A DNA stretch of 64,000 nt from Nocardia miyunensis NBRC 108239 (GTDB lineage: Bacteria; Actinomycetota; Actinomycetes; Mycobacteriales; Mycobacteriaceae), in assembly GCF_001613065.1 (NCBI RefSeq), contig NZ_BDBQ01000070.1:1-64000 (forward strand). The letters run 5' to 3'. Made by a program: the position numbers and the translations under genes. The notes under the pieces are model-generated. The model saw only the letters and a program-made list of their open reading frames with translations, was not told the DNA's origin and ran no database searches. Position 1 is the first letter of the stretch. Every line of letters begins with the position of its first letter. Positions 1 through 7,450 of the stretch are shown here, one piece after another.

Positions 1-356
1 GCGGCGCGTTCGGCCTCGGCGGCGTACCGATCGGCCAGTTCGGTGTCGACCGCGCCGGGCGGCAGCCGCAGGGCATAACCGCCGTCGAATCCGACCAGCA
101 CCGTCGGCGGGCTCCCGGGCGCACGCTCGGGTTCGAGCGCCTTGCGCAGATGCAGCACGTGATTGCGCAGTGCGCCGACGGCGCTGGCGGTGGCCTGCTC
201 ACCCCAGACGTCGGCGACCAGATCCGACACCGTCGCCGAGCGCCCGCACCGCAGCAGCAGCGCGGCCAGTACCGCCCGGCGCTGCTTGGGGCCCAGGTCG
301 AGCGGGTGATCGCCGCGCCACGCGCGGACCTCACCCAGCACGGCGAAGGTGAGCAT
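1..356 (-). CDS. SARP/BTAD-type transcriptional regulator, N-terminal part (cut by window edge)
   Basis: Only the first 118 residues lie in the window. From the ATG at 356 the product begins MLTFAVLGEVRAW and reads as an OmpR/PhoB-type winged-helix DNA-binding domain: GPKQRRAVLAALLL, then VWGEQATASAVGALRNHV and HLRKALEPE, closing with GFDGGYALRLPPGAVD, the usual lead-in to a BTAD domain. SARP regulators bind direct repeats near the -35 region and activate nearby genes. The gene lies 37 bp downstream of the crotonase gene on the same strand and may be co-transcribed with it. Whether an NB-ARC/TPR part follows cannot be seen. Confidence 0.85.
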   Translation of the reverse strand, partial: MLTFAVLGEVRAWRGDHPLDLGPKQRRAVLAALLLRCGRSATVSDLVADVWGEQATASAVGALRNHVLHLRKALEPERAPGSPPTVLVGFDGGYALRLPPGAVDTELADRYAAEAERA

Positions 357-393
357 GTCGTGTTCTTCCTCGCGGCAGCCTCGCCCGGGCCGC

Positions 394-1215
394 CTATCGG
401 CCCTTGAACTCGGGCGGGCGCTTCTCGAACACCGCCTGCATGGCCTCGGCGAGATCCTCCGAGGGCAGGAACGCCGCATTCCACGCCGAAACGTAGCGCA
501 ACCCGTCGGCCACCCGACCGGCCCGCGGCTGATCGAGCACGTCCTTGACGCCCTGCACGACCAGCGGCGGATTGGCGGCGATCTCCCGGGCCATCGTGTG
601 CGCGGCCTCGAGCACCGCGTCCTGATCCGGGTAGACGTCGTTGACCAGGCCGATCTTCTCCGCGCGGGCGGCGTCGATGTCCTTGGCGGTCAACGCGAGT
701 TCGCGCAGATGCCCGTCGCCGATGATGCCGGGCAGCCGATGCAGCGAGCCGATGTCCGCGACGATGGCGACCTTCGCCTCACGCAGACTGAACTTCGCCT
801 CGGCGCTGGCCAAGCGGATGTCGACCGCGGCGATCAGATCCAGTCCGCCGCCGATGCACCAGCCGCTGACCGCCGCGATGACGGGTTTGCGGCAGTCGGC
901 GACCGCGGTGACCGCGGCCTGCATGCGGCGCAGGTCGTCCAGGAAGGCGGTGCGCGGCGCGGCCTGGGCGCGATCGGCCAGCAGCGGACCGAACGTCGGG
1001 GCCATCGCGGGCAGGTCCAGACCGTACGAGAAGTGCTTGCCCGCGCCGGTCACCACCACCGCGCGCACCTCGGGGTCGGCGTCGAGTTCGCCGAAGATCC
1101 GCGGCAGCTCACGCCAGAAGTCCGGGCCCATGGCATTGCCCTTGCCGGGGCCGGTCAGCGTAACCGTGGCAATGTTGTCCGCGCGCTCGACTGTGAAAGC
1201 CTTCCAATCGGTCAT
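394..1215 (-). CDS. Crotonase family protein, dienoyl-CoA isomerase-like (ECH1 type)
   Basis: 273-residue crotonase-fold protein acting on a CoA thioester. The oxyanion-hole segment is SGWCIGGGLDLIAAVDIR (about residues 117-134). The active-site pattern fits delta3,5-delta2,4-dienoyl-CoA isomerase better than a plain hydratase: Asp132 (AVDIR), Glu146 (SLREAK) and Asp154 (VADIGSLHRLP) match the Asp/Glu/Asp trio of mammalian ECH1. Expected role is double-bond shifting during beta-oxidation of unsaturated fatty acids. Length is normal. The ATG at 1215 gives MTDWKAFTVERADN, a typical family start. Divergent from the gene at 1411, with an inverted repeat at 1282-1298 between them. The exact substrate is an inference. 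Confidence 0.9.
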   Translation of the reverse strand: MTDWKAFTVERADNIATVTLTGPGKGNAMGPDFWRELPRIFGELDADPEVRAVVVTGAGKHFSYGLDLPAMAPTFGPLLADRAQAAPRTAFLDDLRRMQAAVTAVADCRKPVIAAVSGWCIGGGLDLIAAVDIRLASAEAKFSLREAKVAIVADIGSLHRLPGIIGDGHLRELALTAKDIDAARAEKIGLVNDVYPDQDAVLEAAHTMAREIAANPPLVVQGVKDVLDQPRAGRVADGLRYVSAWNAAFLPSEDLAEAMQAVFEKRPPEFKGR

Positions 1216-1281
1216 CCGCCCAGCGTAGCGGCCGTGCGCACAGCCCCGGCGAGGTGTGTAAAACCTGCGCTAAATATGGTG

Positions 1282-1298
1282 GGAGACACAGTCTCCCC
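1282..1298. promoter_or_regulatory. Perfect inverted repeat in a divergent intergenic region
   Basis: GGGAGAC-ACA-GTCTCCC is a perfect 7-bp inverted repeat around a 3-base spacer, next to an AT-rich stretch (CTAAATATGG), in the 195-bp gap between the divergent genes at 1215 (minus) and 1411 (plus). This is the geometry of a dimeric repressor operator. The cognate regulator is unknown. Confidence 0.5.
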
Positions 1299-1410
1299 CC
1301 AGCTCGCTACAGCAGAGTATGGAGCAGATCACAACCGACGACCGCCTCGGGCTTCGTTCCGGCGAATCCCGCGGGCCCGTCGACCGAACAAGGTGAGGCC
1401 CCGCACAGTG

Positions 1411-1725
1411 ATGCACACCAGCATCGGTTTGGACCGATTCAACGAACTTCCGCGTGCCAGTGCCGTGCACGCGCTCTTCGAATGTTGCCCGAACGTCACC
1501 TGGGCGGAGAAGCTCACCGATCTACGCCCGTACGCGGATCATCCGGCCTTGTTCACCGCGGCCGAGACCGAATTGTCCGCGCTGTCCAGCGTCGATCTGG
1601 ATCGGGCCTTCGATTCGGTTGTGCGCGAGACGTTCTCCGAGCGGTCCCTGGCGGAGCTGTGCCGGGTCACCCGGGAGCGGATCGACCGCATGCTCGGCCC
1701 CGCAGCGGGATTCCCCGAATACTGA
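1411..1725 (+). CDS. Shortened OHCU decarboxylase-like protein
   Basis: 104 residues. The first 65 match the N-terminus of 2-oxo-4-hydroxy-4-carboxy-5-ureidoimidazoline (OHCU) decarboxylase, the last step from urate to allantoin: LDRFNELPRASAVHALFECC, then WAEKL and LFTAAETELSALSSVDLD. The family is usually about 165 residues. Here the central segment holding the HPRIG catalytic signature is absent, and the text jumps to a C-terminal-like helix (AELCRVTRERIDRML). It is therefore either an internally deleted, probably inactive relic or a reduced protein with another job. Start chosen at ATG 1411, with AGGTGAGG 12 bases upstream; a GTG at 1408 is also possible. No other purine-degradation gene is in the window. 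Confidence 0.7.
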   Translation: MHTSIGLDRFNELPRASAVHALFECCPNVTWAEKLTDLRPYADHPALFTAAETELSALSSVDLDRAFDSVVRETFSERSLAELCRVTRERIDRMLGPAAGFPEY

Positions 1726-1765
1726 ACGTCCGGCGGTGAGCCGATTTCGGCTCTACTCTTGTGCC

Positions 1766-2239
1766 ATGTCCAGGTCGTTGCCCACCGTCGCTTCCCGGGT
1801 ATCGGACACGCTCATCGCCCGCGGCCATCACGGCGTCATCGTCACCCAGAACCAACCGACCCACACCGCCGCCGAGGCCGCCCAGGCACTCGGCGTCGAC
1901 GTGGGCGCCATCACCAAATCGCTGCTGTTCCTGCTCGACGACGACCCGGTGCTGCTACTGGTCTCCGGTGCGCATCAGGTCGATCTGGCGCGCACCGGCG
2001 AGCGATTGCAGGGCACGCTCACCCCGGCGCCCGCGCGGATGGTGAGAAAATTCACCGGCCAGCCCATCGGCGGCGTCGCACCCGTCGGACACCCGGCGAA
2101 TCTGTCCACATATGTGGACAACGCGTTGTCCCGGCATCGCGAATTGTGGGCGGCGGGTGGACATCCCAATACGGTGTTCCGTACCTCGTTCAGCGAGTTG
2201 GTGCGCATCACCGCGGGCTTGGCGATCGACGTCGATTGA
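1766..2239 (+). CDS. YbaK/EbsC (ProX-like) aminoacyl-tRNA deacylase
   Basis: 157-residue YbaK/aminoacyl-tRNA editing domain. These free-standing editing domains hydrolyse mischarged tRNAs such as Cys- or Ala-tRNA(Pro) in the cytosol. Seen in order: THTAAEAAQALGVDVGAITK, the conserved Lys/Ser of KSLLF, the strand PVLLLVSG, and the family loop GGVAPVGHP. The ATG at 1766 gives MSRSLPTVASRV; a TACTCT box lies 9 bases upstream, so the transcript may be leaderless or very short-leadered. It stands 40 bp after the OHCU-like gene. Which tRNA is edited cannot be told. Confidence 0.9.
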   Translation: MSRSLPTVASRVSDTLIARGHHGVIVTQNQPTHTAAEAAQALGVDVGAITKSLLFLLDDDPVLLLVSGAHQVDLARTGERLQGTLTPAPARMVRKFTGQPIGGVAPVGHPANLSTYVDNALSRHRELWAAGGHPNTVFRTSFSELVRITAGLAIDVD

Positions 2240-2295
2240 CCGCTGAGTCGGACACACCGGGCCATTCGCCGTGATCACGACGTAAGTTGGGGTTC

Positions 2296-2826
2296 GTGAA
2301 CGAGTTGGCGAAAGAGGCGGACGATCCCGGCGGGATCGCCGCGGTGCAGTTCCGCCGGGCGATGCGGCACTATCCGGCTGGGGTGACGATCGTCACACTT
2401 CAGCACGACGGGCGTCCGGTGGGTTTCACCGCGACCTCGTTCGCCTCCCTGTCCGCCGAGCCGCCGCTGATCTCGTTCAATATCGCGGAGACCTCCTCGA
2501 GTATCGAGGCCATGCTGGCCGCCGATTCGCTGGTCGTTCATTTCCTGGGCGATCACCAACACCATCTGGCACAACGCTTTTCCCGCGCCGCCGAGGAACG
2601 ATTCGCCGATGATTCGCTGTGGACGTCCCTGGACACCGGGGAACCGGTCCTGAACGACACGCCGATCTGGGTCCGTGCCACCGTGCGTCAACTCCTGCCG
2701 ATCGGCGACCACACCCTGGTCATCGGCCTGGTGACCCGGGTGCACGACAATACCGACGACCAACCGATCGGCGCACCGCTGCTGTACTACAACGGCTCCT
2801 ACCACCGCCCCCGCAGTCTGGAGTGA
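2296..2826 (+). CDS. Flavin reductase-like (NADH:FMN oxidoreductase) protein
   Basis: 176 residues forming one flavin_Reduct split-barrel domain. The family start is intact: FRRAMRHYPAGVTIVTL, GFTATSFASLSAEPPLISF and later HFLGDHQ, with a C-terminal LLYYNGSYHRP. Such proteins supply reduced FMN/FAD to a partner flavin monooxygenase or act as an NAD(P)H:FMN reductase. No monooxygenase partner is adjacent. I chose the GTG at 2296 (VNELAKEADD) because GGGG lies just upstream; a TTG at 2287 is an alternative. It follows the YbaK gene by 56 bp on the same strand. Confidence 0.88.
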   Translation: MNELAKEADDPGGIAAVQFRRAMRHYPAGVTIVTLQHDGRPVGFTATSFASLSAEPPLISFNIAETSSSIEAMLAADSLVVHFLGDHQHHLAQRFSRAAEERFADDSLWTSLDTGEPVLNDTPIWVRATVRQLLPIGDHTLVIGLVTRVHDNTDDQPIGAPLLYYNGSYHRPRSLE

Positions 2827-2876
2827 GATCCGTTACGGGACAGGTCGATTCGAGCTTCGCGCAGCGCATCGCGCGC

Positions 2877-3509
2877 TCACGCGGCGGAGGCGATCGTCCC
2901 GACTCCCAGTGCGGCGAGCACTCCGGCGCTGATCTGTTCCAGCCGATCCCGCACGCGCGGCCGCTTCAGCAGCCGCACCGCACCCGCCGCGGCGATCGCG
3001 AGAATCACCATTTCCGTTGCGGCGACGCATGATTCGATCGCACCCAGGGTCAACGTCCCGGCGAATGTGACATGGGTCAGGAACTGCGGGAGGATGGCGA
3101 GATAGAACAGGCCGACCTTCGGGTTGGACAGGCACGACAGCACCCCCGCGACGGCCGCGGAACGCGCCGACGCGCGAACGGGCTCCTGCTCGTCGGTGCG
3201 CACACCGGCCGCCGCCGCACGCGCCCGGCGGCGGTCGCACAGCGTGCGAATTCCCAAGTACACCAAGTAGATTCCCCCGGCGATCTTCAGCCCGCGATAC
3301 GCCGCCGCCGATTGCTCCAGCAGTGCCGCGACGCCCGCCGCGACGACAACGGCCCAGGCGATCCCGCCCAGTGCCGACCCCACCGCGGCCGCGACGGCGG
3401 GCCGCCGCCCGGCAATCGCGTAGCGCAACACCAGGAACGTATCGGGCCCCGGCGTGAGAGCCAGCAGAACGCACAATCCGAGGAAGCCCAGCAGCAGCGA
3501 AACAGTCAC
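2877..3509 (-). CDS. LysE/RhtB family amino-acid exporter
   Basis: 210-residue membrane protein with the LysE signature at its N-terminus: LGFLGLCVLLALTPGPDTFL, then YAIAGRRPAVAAAVGSALGG. About six hydrophobic segments follow, and the conserved SNPKVGLFYLAILPQF stands after the central cytosolic loop rich in Arg. Family members export basic or neutral amino acids by proton antiport. Start taken as GTG 3509 (VTVSLLLG); the open frame continues upstream to 3725 but that part is Arg-rich and has no membrane character. It is convergent with the flavin reductase gene, 50 bp apart. Confidence 0.88.
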   Translation of the reverse strand: MTVSLLLGFLGLCVLLALTPGPDTFLVLRYAIAGRRPAVAAAVGSALGGIAWAVVVAAGVAALLEQSAAAYRGLKIAGGIYLVYLGIRTLCDRRRARAAAAGVRTDEQEPVRASARSAAVAGVLSCLSNPKVGLFYLAILPQFLTHVTFAGTLTLGAIESCVAATEMVILAIAAAGAVRLLKRPRVRDRLEQISAGVLAALGVGTIASAA

Positions 3510-3718
3510 CCGACCACGAAAGCGCGGTTCAGGATCGAGGGCAAGGGAAAATCCGGGCGCCCTCCGATTACGCACGCCCGCGGCCGGAGCATCATCATCA
3601 CGGGCGCGCGCTTTTTCCCGAGTCGACGCGACAACCGGAAGGTGCGCCGCACGGGCGCATCCGCACTCGACGCGACGACCTGATCGATGCGCCCACTTTC
3701 CATGAGTCGACGCGAAGG

Positions 3719-3748
3719 TTGACAAGCTCCCCGGATGTCTGTCAGTCT
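3719..3748 (+). promoter_or_regulatory. Probable vegetative promoter of the SAM-IV riboswitch transcript
   Basis: TTGACA at 3719-3724 is followed after 18 bp by CAGTCT (3743-3748), a passable -10. It places the start of transcription about 7 bases after, at the first base of the riboswitch core. Confidence 0.5.
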
Positions 3749-3755
3749 CGGATCA

Positions 3756-3872
3756 GGTCATGAGTACCAGCGTCAAGCCCCGGCTAGCTGGTCGGCAACC
3801 CTCCTCCGCGGCGGGGTGCTCCGGGTGACGACCGGGCCGTAGCCCGACCGGGTGCGGCAAGCGCGGGCTCCC
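3756..3872 (+). promoter_or_regulatory. SAM-IV riboswitch
   Basis: The block matches the actinobacterial SAM-IV aptamer as I remember it: GGTCATGAGTACCAGCG, TCAAGCCCCGGCTAGCTGG, CGGCAACCCTCC, the GGTGCTCCGGGTGACGACC segment, and the closing GGCAAGCGCGGG pseudoknot strand. SAM-IV senses S-adenosylmethionine and usually switches sulfur-metabolism genes off. Its end is about 43 bases before the aminotransferase start, and the following TTTCCCGGGGTCCCC can pair, so control may act at the ribosome binding site. Confidence 0.88.
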
Positions 3873-3914
3873 GTTCATCTTTCCCGGGGTCCCCTGTCCC
3901 GAAGGAATTGTGTG

Positions 3915-5228
3915 ATGACTGCCGTACTCGATCAGACCTGTACCCCGATCGCCCGTGTTTCCGGATGCGATCTGCGAGTTCCGTTGGTACAGGGCGGAAC
4001 TCGCGCGTACGCCAATTTCGATTACGCGGCCAGCGCCCCGGCGCTGGCGCAGGTGCGCGACCGGGTCGACGAGTTGCTGCCCTACTACGCCAGCGTGCAT
4101 CGCGGCGCGGGTTACGCCTCGCGGATCTCCACCGACTGCTACGAGAACGCCCGGACCTCGGTGTCCCGCTTCCTGAACTGCGCCGATGATCAGGTGGTCG
4201 TATTCACCCGCAACACCACCGATTCGCTGAACCTGCTGGCCGCCTGCGTCCCCGGGGACACCGTCGTGCTCGATATCGAACATCACGCCAACTTCCTGCC
4301 CTGGACCCGGCACGGCCGCCGGGTGGTGCGCGCCGCCGACACGATCGACGAGACCATCCGCCGTCTCGTCGCCGAGTTGTGTGCCAAACCCGCTGCGCTG
4401 CTTGCGATCACCGGCGCCTCGAACGTGACCGGGGAGGTGCTGCCGCTGCGGCGGCTGGCCCAGATCGCCCACCAGTGCGGCGCGCGGATCCTGGTCGATG
4501 CCGCACAGCTGGCCCCGCATCGTCGAATCGACCTGCGTGACAACGGAATCGATTATCTCGCCCTGTCCGGCCACAAGCTGTACGCGCCGTTCGGCGCGGG
4601 CGTGCTGGTCGGCCGCCGCGACTGGCTGGACGCGGCCGAACCGTATCTGGCCGGCGGCGGGGCGGTTCGCCAGGTCACCACGACCGATGCCGAGTGGGCC
4701 CCCGCACCGCAACGTCACGAGGGCGGATCACCGAACGTGCTGGGCGCGGCCGCCCTGGCCGCCGCCTGCGACACCCTCGGATCGATCGACGAGCGGGCCT
4801 CGACCGAACATGAGCGCGCCCTCACCGAACGGCTGCGCGCAGGCCTGAAAACCATTGCGGGAGTGAACTTCCTGCGCATCTGGTCGGACAGCGCCGACAG
4901 CGTCGGCATCCTCGCCTTCACCCTCGACGGATTCGCGCCGGGCCAGATCGCGGCCTACCTGTCCGCCGAACACGGCATCGGCGTCCGCGACGGCCGATTC
5001 TGCGCCCATCCCCTGCTGGCCCGTCTCGGCGTCGACGGCGCGATCCGCGCGAGCATCGGCCTGGGCACTCGCGCAGCCGATGTGGACCGCCTGGTCGAAG
5101 CCGTCGCAGCCCTCGTCGCACACGGACCGAACTGGAAATACACCTGCACCGACGGCCAGTGGAACCCGAGCCCGGAAACCCGTCCCGGCCTCGGCGGAAC
5201 GTCAGGTGCCGCGCCCTGCACATTCTGA
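3915..5228 (+). CDS. Class V aminotransferase (cysteine desulfurase-like), SAM-IV controlled
   Basis: 437-residue PLP fold type I protein related to NifS/SufS and isopenicillin-epimerase-like enzymes. Seen in order: ANFDYAASAPAL, the helix after FTRNTTDSLNLLA, the PLP-contacting DIEHHANFLPW and ILVDAAQLAPH, then SGHKLYAPFGAGVL with the Schiff-base lysine at Lys221. GVRDGRFCAHPLL carries a Cys where cysteine desulfurases have theirs. The riboswitch directly upstream says the gene answers to SAM, which points to sulfur amino-acid metabolism. Start at ATG 3915 with GAAGGA 8 bases upstream; a GTG at 3912 is possible. Actual substrate (cysteine, selenocysteine or another) is not decided by sequence. 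Confidence 0.88.
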   Translation: MTAVLDQTCTPIARVSGCDLRVPLVQGGTRAYANFDYAASAPALAQVRDRVDELLPYYASVHRGAGYASRISTDCYENARTSVSRFLNCADDQVVVFTRNTTDSLNLLAACVPGDTVVLDIEHHANFLPWTRHGRRVVRAADTIDETIRRLVAELCAKPAALLAITGASNVTGEVLPLRRLAQIAHQCGARILVDAAQLAPHRRIDLRDNGIDYLALSGHKLYAPFGAGVLVGRRDWLDAAEPYLAGGGAVRQVTTTDAEWAPAPQRHEGGSPNVLGAAALAAACDTLGSIDERASTEHERALTERLRAGLKTIAGVNFLRIWSDSADSVGILAFTLDGFAPGQIAAYLSAEHGIGVRDGRFCAHPLLARLGVDGAIRASIGLGTRAADVDRLVEAVAALVAHGPNWKYTCTDGQWNPSPETRPGLGGTSGAAPCTF

Positions 5229-5255
5229 CCTCCGCGGGACGGGGCTGCGACGAGC

Positions 5256-5523
5256 CGATTCGGGCGTGCCGATCGCCATCCTGACGGCGAAGACATATGG
5301 CACGCTCGATCGCGCGTTCCGGCGAGGCCGAGTACCCCACGGACCAGGGTGTTCCGTAGACCTGCGCCCCGTCGAACCGGCATGTTCCAGGACCCGATTC
5401 CGGCGTGCCGATCATCCTGATGCGAGGGCACGTGGCTCTCGATCGCGCGTTCCGGCAAGGCCGAGTACCTCACGAGTCACGGTGTTCCGTAGCCGCGCGC
5501 CCCTCGAACCGGCATCTTTCAGC
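5256..5523. repeat. Two tandem copies of a 130-139 bp non-coding repeat
   Basis: Copy 1 (5256-5394) and copy 2 (5395-5523) share a series of blocks in the same order: CGATTC-GGCGTGCCGATC, CTCGATCGCGCGTTCCGGC, AGGCCGAGTACC, GGTGTTCCGTAG and TCGAACCGGCAT. They differ by substitutions and about 10 bases of length. No gene fits either copy. The repeat fills most of the 346-bp gap between the aminotransferase and the gene at 5575. CAAGGCCGAGG recurs just after copy 2, possibly the start of a third, lost copy. Confidence 0.75.
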
Positions 5524-5574
5524 AAGGCCGAGGATGTGCGGGAGGGGTGCGCCGCGCCGAACCGGCCCCCTCGT

Positions 5575-5775
5575 TCAAGGCACGAGATAGCGGGCGGCGA
5601 GTTCCTCCAACAGCGGATCGTCCTCGGCGACCGTGTCGAGGGCCTCGAGATCGGCCTCGAGCGCGATCTGCCGTGGGTCGTCCTGCTCGCTGTCGGGCAC
5701 GCCGTCCTCGTTCAGCTGACGCGTGAGCTTGTCCCGAATACGAGTCTTCAGAGAATCAGCCATGCCCACCAGCAT
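5575..5775 (-). CDS. Small hypothetical protein
   Basis: 66 residues if it starts at ATG 5775, or 62 from ATG 5763 (MADSLKTRIRDK). Highly charged and probably helical: RIRDKLTRQLNEDGVP, then acidic SEQDDPRQIALEADLEALD, ending LLEELAARYLVP. No membrane segment and no motif I recognise. Codon use is like its neighbours, and opposite-strand frames here show no family resemblance, so it is probably a real small cytosolic protein. It is separated from the next minus-strand gene by only 38 bp. Confidence 0.55.
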   Translation of the reverse strand: MLVGMADSLKTRIRDKLTRQLNEDGVPDSEQDDPRQIALEADLEALDTVAEDDPLLEELAARYLVP

Positions 5776-5813
5776 GCCGAATGGACGGCAACCGCACCAC
5801 GTCCACGCCGCGA

Positions 5814-6290
5814 CTACACCGGCGCGAGCCAGCTACCCCAGGGCGTATTGCGCACGACGGTGAAAACCGCGAGCAGGGCCAGAATTATGCACAGCGTCGT
5901 CCGGTTCATCGACCACCGCCGCCCCGGCACCGCGCGCCAACGCCGTACGACCCACTCCCCCCACCACAGCGAGAACCCCACGATCAGCGGCAACAGAAAC
6001 ACATTGCTGTGCACGGCATCCAGCACATGCCCCTCGGTCAGATCGTGCATCCCCCGCAAACCCCCGCACCCCGGACACCACCACCCTGTCAACGCATAGA
6101 ACGGGCAGACACCGTACGACCCCTCCACATGTGGATCGTAGAAATGCACCACCGCCGCGGCCGCCAACGCCGCACCCCCGACCACCGCCGGTACCCCCAG
6201 CCCCCGCCACCCGGACGAAGCCCCGATCAGCAGAGCACGCACGTTATCCACAGTCATCCACCGTAATCGCCCGCCATGGGCATCCGCCAC
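5814..6290 (-). CDS. DUF2752 family membrane protein
   Basis: 158 residues from GTG 6290 (ATG 6257, MTVDNVRALL, is an equally likely start). Four hydrophobic segments: VPAVVGGAALAAAAVVHF, the segment before VFLLPLIVGFSLWWGEW, and CIILALLAVFTVVR. The diagnostic motif is CPFYALTGWWCPGCGGLRG, with three cysteines in the C-x(n)-C-x2-C pattern of DUF2752 proteins, followed by a conserved His/Asp pair (MHDL). Function of this family is not established; the cysteines suggest metal or redox chemistry at the membrane. It points the same way as the small gene downstream. Confidence 0.8.
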   Translation of the reverse strand: MADAHGGRLRWMTVDNVRALLIGASSGWRGLGVPAVVGGAALAAAAVVHFYDPHVEGSYGVCPFYALTGWWCPGCGGLRGMHDLTEGHVLDAVHSNVFLLPLIVGFSLWWGEWVVRRWRAVPGRRWSMNRTTLCIILALLAVFTVVRNTPWGSWLAPV

Positions 6291-6291
6291 G

Positions 6292-6621
6292 TCATCCGTG
6301 CCGCGCGACGACCGCGCGGCCGCTCCGGCCCCTCACCGCATCCCCGCCTGCGTAGAGCGGTGCTCCGGGGTCGACGCGGTGTTCCCAGTCGACGCTGAAA
6401 CCCAGGTAGTCGCAATAGAACTGGTATGCCTTGGCGACGTCGTAGATGCGCAGGACGGCGATCGGCCGTGGCCCGGGTCGATTCTGGACTGAGTGGAGCG
6501 GAGGAGCGAAGCGGGGGAGCGGAGGGAGGGAAGAATCGGCCCTTGGGGGGCCGGCCACGGCCTGCCGGAGCGGAGCGGAGGCAATCGGGCACGGGGCGGC
6601 GAAGCTGATCCGGGCGGGCAT
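6292..6621 (-). pseudogene. Broken glyoxalase/bleomycin-resistance family gene with an inserted repeat
   Basis: The frame opens MPARISFAAP and later contains IAVLRIYDVAKAYQFYCDYL and DWEHRVDPGAPLYAG, the N-terminal half of a vicinal-oxygen-chelate (glyoxalase) protein. After that the family text stops and the frame ends within 20 residues, so the C-terminal metal-binding half is gone. Between FAAP and IAVLRIY sit about 43 residues of low-complexity Pro/Arg/Ser encoded by purine-rich repeats (GGAGCGGAGGAGCGAAGCGG, 6495-6514, and a related stretch to 6580). This looks like a repeat element inserted in frame. Most likely non-functional. Confidence 0.6.
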
Positions 6622-6630
6622 TCGACGATC

Positions 6631-7296
6631 CTATTGGCGTGGACCGTGGTGCGCGGCGATTCGCTGGGTGACCGGCGCGGTGAGCACACCTGCGAGCATG
6701 TCGATGAGTTCGGCCCAGGCCGCGGTGTCGTCGGCGGCGACGCGGCCGTCCTGAACAGCGCGTTCGTGGTCGGCCAGCAGGGAGAACAGCACAGTGGGCA
6801 TGGCCCGTAGCCGGCGCCTGCGCAGGGCGGGGGGCAGGTCCGGCAGGCTGCGGTCGAGGCGGTGCATGATCACCCGGACCGAGGTGCGGCGCGTACCCCG
6901 CAGATTGGCCTCGTCGGTCACCGCGGGGTGAGTGCGAATCTGTTCGAGAAACCTTGCGTAGTAACCGATTCCGTGCCGGGGACTCAATTCGAACATGGGC
7001 ACGACCAGCACCTCGAGCAGCTCGTGCACCCCGTCCGGCCCGTCGTCGGCGGCGCGTTCGGCGAGCAGTTCCAGACGACGTACCTCGAGCGTGGCCATCC
7101 GCTGTTCCACAACGGCCTCGATGAGCCCGTCCCGGGAGCCGAAGTGGTACTGCACCGCGGAGTTGTTCCGCTGCCCGGCCGCCGCCGCGATATCGCGCAG
7201 CGGCACCAGTTGCCCGCGCTCGGCGATCAGCCGCTCCGCCGCGAGGAGGATCCGCTCGCGCGCTGTTATCTCTGCCACAGGCAGCAGAATAACCAT
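6631..7296 (-). CDS. TetR family transcriptional regulator
   Basis: 221 residues. The N-terminal helix-turn-helix is clear: ARERILLAAERLIAERG, VPLRDIAAAAGQRNNSAVQY, HFGSRDGLIEAVVEQR. The C-terminal ligand domain is helical and holds a Leu/Arg-rich hinge (LPPALRRRRLRAM). It resembles regulators of fatty-acid or steroid catabolism genes, but the ligand cannot be told. Start ATG 7296; a GTG at 7278 would also keep the whole domain. It is divergent from the SDR/dehydrogenase pair, and an inverted repeat at 7329-7346 overlaps the promoter facing that pair, so repression of those genes is the likely job. Confidence 0.92.
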   Translation of the reverse strand: MVILLPVAEITARERILLAAERLIAERGQLVPLRDIAAAAGQRNNSAVQYHFGSRDGLIEAVVEQRMATLEVRRLELLAERAADDGPDGVHELLEVLVVPMFELSPRHGIGYYARFLEQIRTHPAVTDEANLRGTRRTSVRVIMHRLDRSLPDLPPALRRRRLRAMPTVLFSLLADHERAVQDGRVAADDTAAWAELIDMLAGVLTAPVTQRIAAHHGPRQ

Positions 7297-7321
7297 TCAC
7301 CAGGACGAACGGAACAATCGC

Positions 7322-7348
7322 TTGACAATTAAGCATTAGTTCTTAAGA
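7322..7348 (+). promoter_or_regulatory. Promoter with overlapping inverted repeat (candidate TetR operator)
   Basis: TTGACA (7322-7327) and TTAAGA (7343-7348) form a -35/-10 pair facing the SDR gene. TTAAG (7329-7333) and CTTAA (7342-7346) make a 5-bp inverted repeat with an 8-base spacer lying across this promoter. A bound dimer would block RNA polymerase. The local AT-richness stands out from the GC-rich flanks. Confidence 0.5.
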
Positions 7349-7450
7349 CTCTGTGACCGGAACCACACTATCCGCGTCCGGTCGCAGATCCGGCGCGACA
7401 TCCCCACCACGCCGGATACGCCGCACGGCGGTCCGCAAAAGGAGAAATAG

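Noticed and set aside
3753..4718. Minus-strand frame of 321 codons over the riboswitch and aminotransferase
   Set aside because: The plus strand carries a clear PLP enzyme and a SAM-IV aptamer; the minus text has no family features.
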